Shown: piece after piece, positions 62,541-64,000 of the stretch
How the letters are laid out: each line of letters starts with the position of its first letter
How positions within the stretch are numbered: position 1 is the stretch's first letter
Source of the DNA: Pipra filicauda
Lineage: Eukaryota; Chordata; Aves; Passeriformes; Pipridae
Direction: 5' to 3'
NCBI RefSeq assembly: GCF_003945595.2
Contig: NW_024103729.1
Coordinates: 230,950-294,949, forward strand
Length of the DNA stretch: 64,000 nt
Position numbers and translations under genes: made by a program
The notes under the pieces: model-generated
Databases searched by the model: none
What the model was told of the DNA's origin: nothing
The model's input: the letters and a program-made list of their open reading frames with translations, nothing else

Positions 62541-64000
62541 AAACCCATGTCTTTAGTGTTGGTGTTGAACTGTATATAGGAGATAGCTTGGGAATGGGAA
62601 AAGAAGTCTGGGAAACTAATAGCATCACTTGATTTCCTGGTTTATGATCCAGGAAGGGAGAGTGATTGGGGTATGAAAGTTGTAATGTAAATTTATACTT
62701 TAATATATACTTCTGTGTCTAAAGAAGCATGCCCTTGAGAGCCTCAGCATAATAGTAGTTGTAAGTGATATCCTAAGAGCAACACTACTCCTACTACTTC
62801 TCCCACTTAACGTTTGAAGGACACTCTTCTCATTTTGTTGTGGTTGCTGCTCAGCAGTAATGGTGACAGAAAGTCTCTGCGTTATTATGTTTTATGACTT
62901 CACATAGTGTTCTTTTGGTTCTGCTAAATTCTGAGACCATTTTGCCATAGCTTTAAATTTAAATAAATTTAGTCAGTGCCTGATAAAAGCCCCTTGTCCT
63001 GACTGGGACCTTCAGCCCCATTTATAACTCAGCTGGTAGAGTATACTGTTTGAAGTCAGCTTGGATAGTGAGTTATTAGGCAATGACTGACTTCTCCTTT
63101 CAGGTGTAAAGTACTGCATGAACAGAGTTTCATGAACTCCATGTATGGGAAGCAGGATAAGCATGGATCTGTACCCATTCTGTAGGCAGACATGCATGGG
63201 ATCCCCTTCTCTTCAAGGAGATGGAGAACAGATTTTAAAGAATTAGAAGACAAATCAAGAAAAATCTTAATTTAACACTTCCTTGTATGGAGAACAGGGT
63301 TTTTTCTTTTCTTTTGCAAATGGTTTGGTGTCAGTGTGTGGGCAGCTTTCAAGGCGCAGAGCTGGAAAAGCATTCATAAGGAACAGGAGAGAACTAAAAC
63401 AAAGCCTCAGAAGGGAGTTGCTGTTATTCAGGAAAGTAATCAAGATTACTGCTGCAGGAAAGCCAATTTATGCCTAATAACATTATTTCCTTTGCTTTAA
63501 AGAACTGTTCTTTGTCAACAGAAAAAAAAATTATATTTCTGAAAAGAACTGCTTCCCCATAAATTCTAGGTAGTAGAGTTCTGAAGTACTCCAGGTGCTT
63601 CAGGAATGGAGTACATCCAGATATACTCAGTTCTGTTGTACTGTCTTTGTGGAATGGAAATTTTTCTCTATTTGAACTTTGTATTTTTGCTTTGACTCTA
63701 AAACACTGGGAGCTTGATACAAACTGTTTTGTGTGGAGTTTTTAACAAGATCTTCATGGTCTGAATTTCCCATCTCTGCTGAGCAACTCATCAAAGCTTT
63801 AATCATAATCATTGCATTCTGCAATCTGTATTTTAGGTATCTCTGGCAGACAGAAGTACCCCATTAAAGTTCTTCTCCGAGGTCTTAATTTGTAACAGTG
63901 ATGAAAAGATTAAAAAAAAAATACATTCAAGTACATCCTTCTAGGAACAGTAGCAATACTTTGTAGACAACCTTAATTAGTGGATCAAATGTCTTCCCCC
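62541..64000. other. CpG-poor gene desert
   Basis: No gene or regulatory element could be supported in this last stretch. It is AT-rich with short frames only. Confidence 0.4.

Overview
This is vertebrate nuclear DNA holding most of the head-to-head ZIC1/ZIC4 gene pair and about 45 kb of the regulatory desert beside ZIC4. A sauropsid, most likely a bird, fits best. The ZIC1 N-terminus resembles the bird form as I remember it, the only dispersed repeats I can recognise are old CR1 LINE pieces, and no mammalian Alu or L1 sequence is visible. I cannot name the species from sequence alone.

Layout. ZIC1 is on the minus strand at the left edge: its first coding exon (751-1726), part of intron 1 (1-750), a 5' UTR, and a GC-rich promoter with two CCAAT boxes near 2.53 and 2.59 kb. 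Coding exons 2 and 3 lie outside the window. ZIC4 is on the plus strand. It has a CpG island and an alternative first coding exon (8083-8152), a second CpG island with a perfect CRE and a CCAAT box (12.19-12.22 kb), a large coding exon (12525-13713), a 4.4 kb intron, and a second coding exon (18129-18550). A further 3' exon probably starts at 20423. The two genes share the tandem Zic zinc fingers and interrupt them at the same place and phase, after H-T-G. They are transcription factors of the dorsal neural tube, cerebellum and somites.

From about 19 to 53 kb no gene is supported. The stretch alternates CpG-rich islands with AT-rich blocks full of homeodomain- and SOX-type sites, as expected of a Polycomb-type developmental regulatory landscape. 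After about 53 kb CpG nearly disappears and degraded CR1 fragments appear, so the domain seems to end there.

Most interesting: (1) ZIC4 has splice sites at both ends that switch it between a long protein with ZIC5-like ends (536 aa) and a short one (337 aa) that is collinear with the mammalian protein; the short form's stop codon would be created by the splice itself. (2) A 253-nt stretch of the zinc-finger exons of ZIC1 and ZIC4 differs at one base, silent sites included, although the genes are ancient inverted paralogues. This suggests gene conversion or unusual nucleotide-level constraint.
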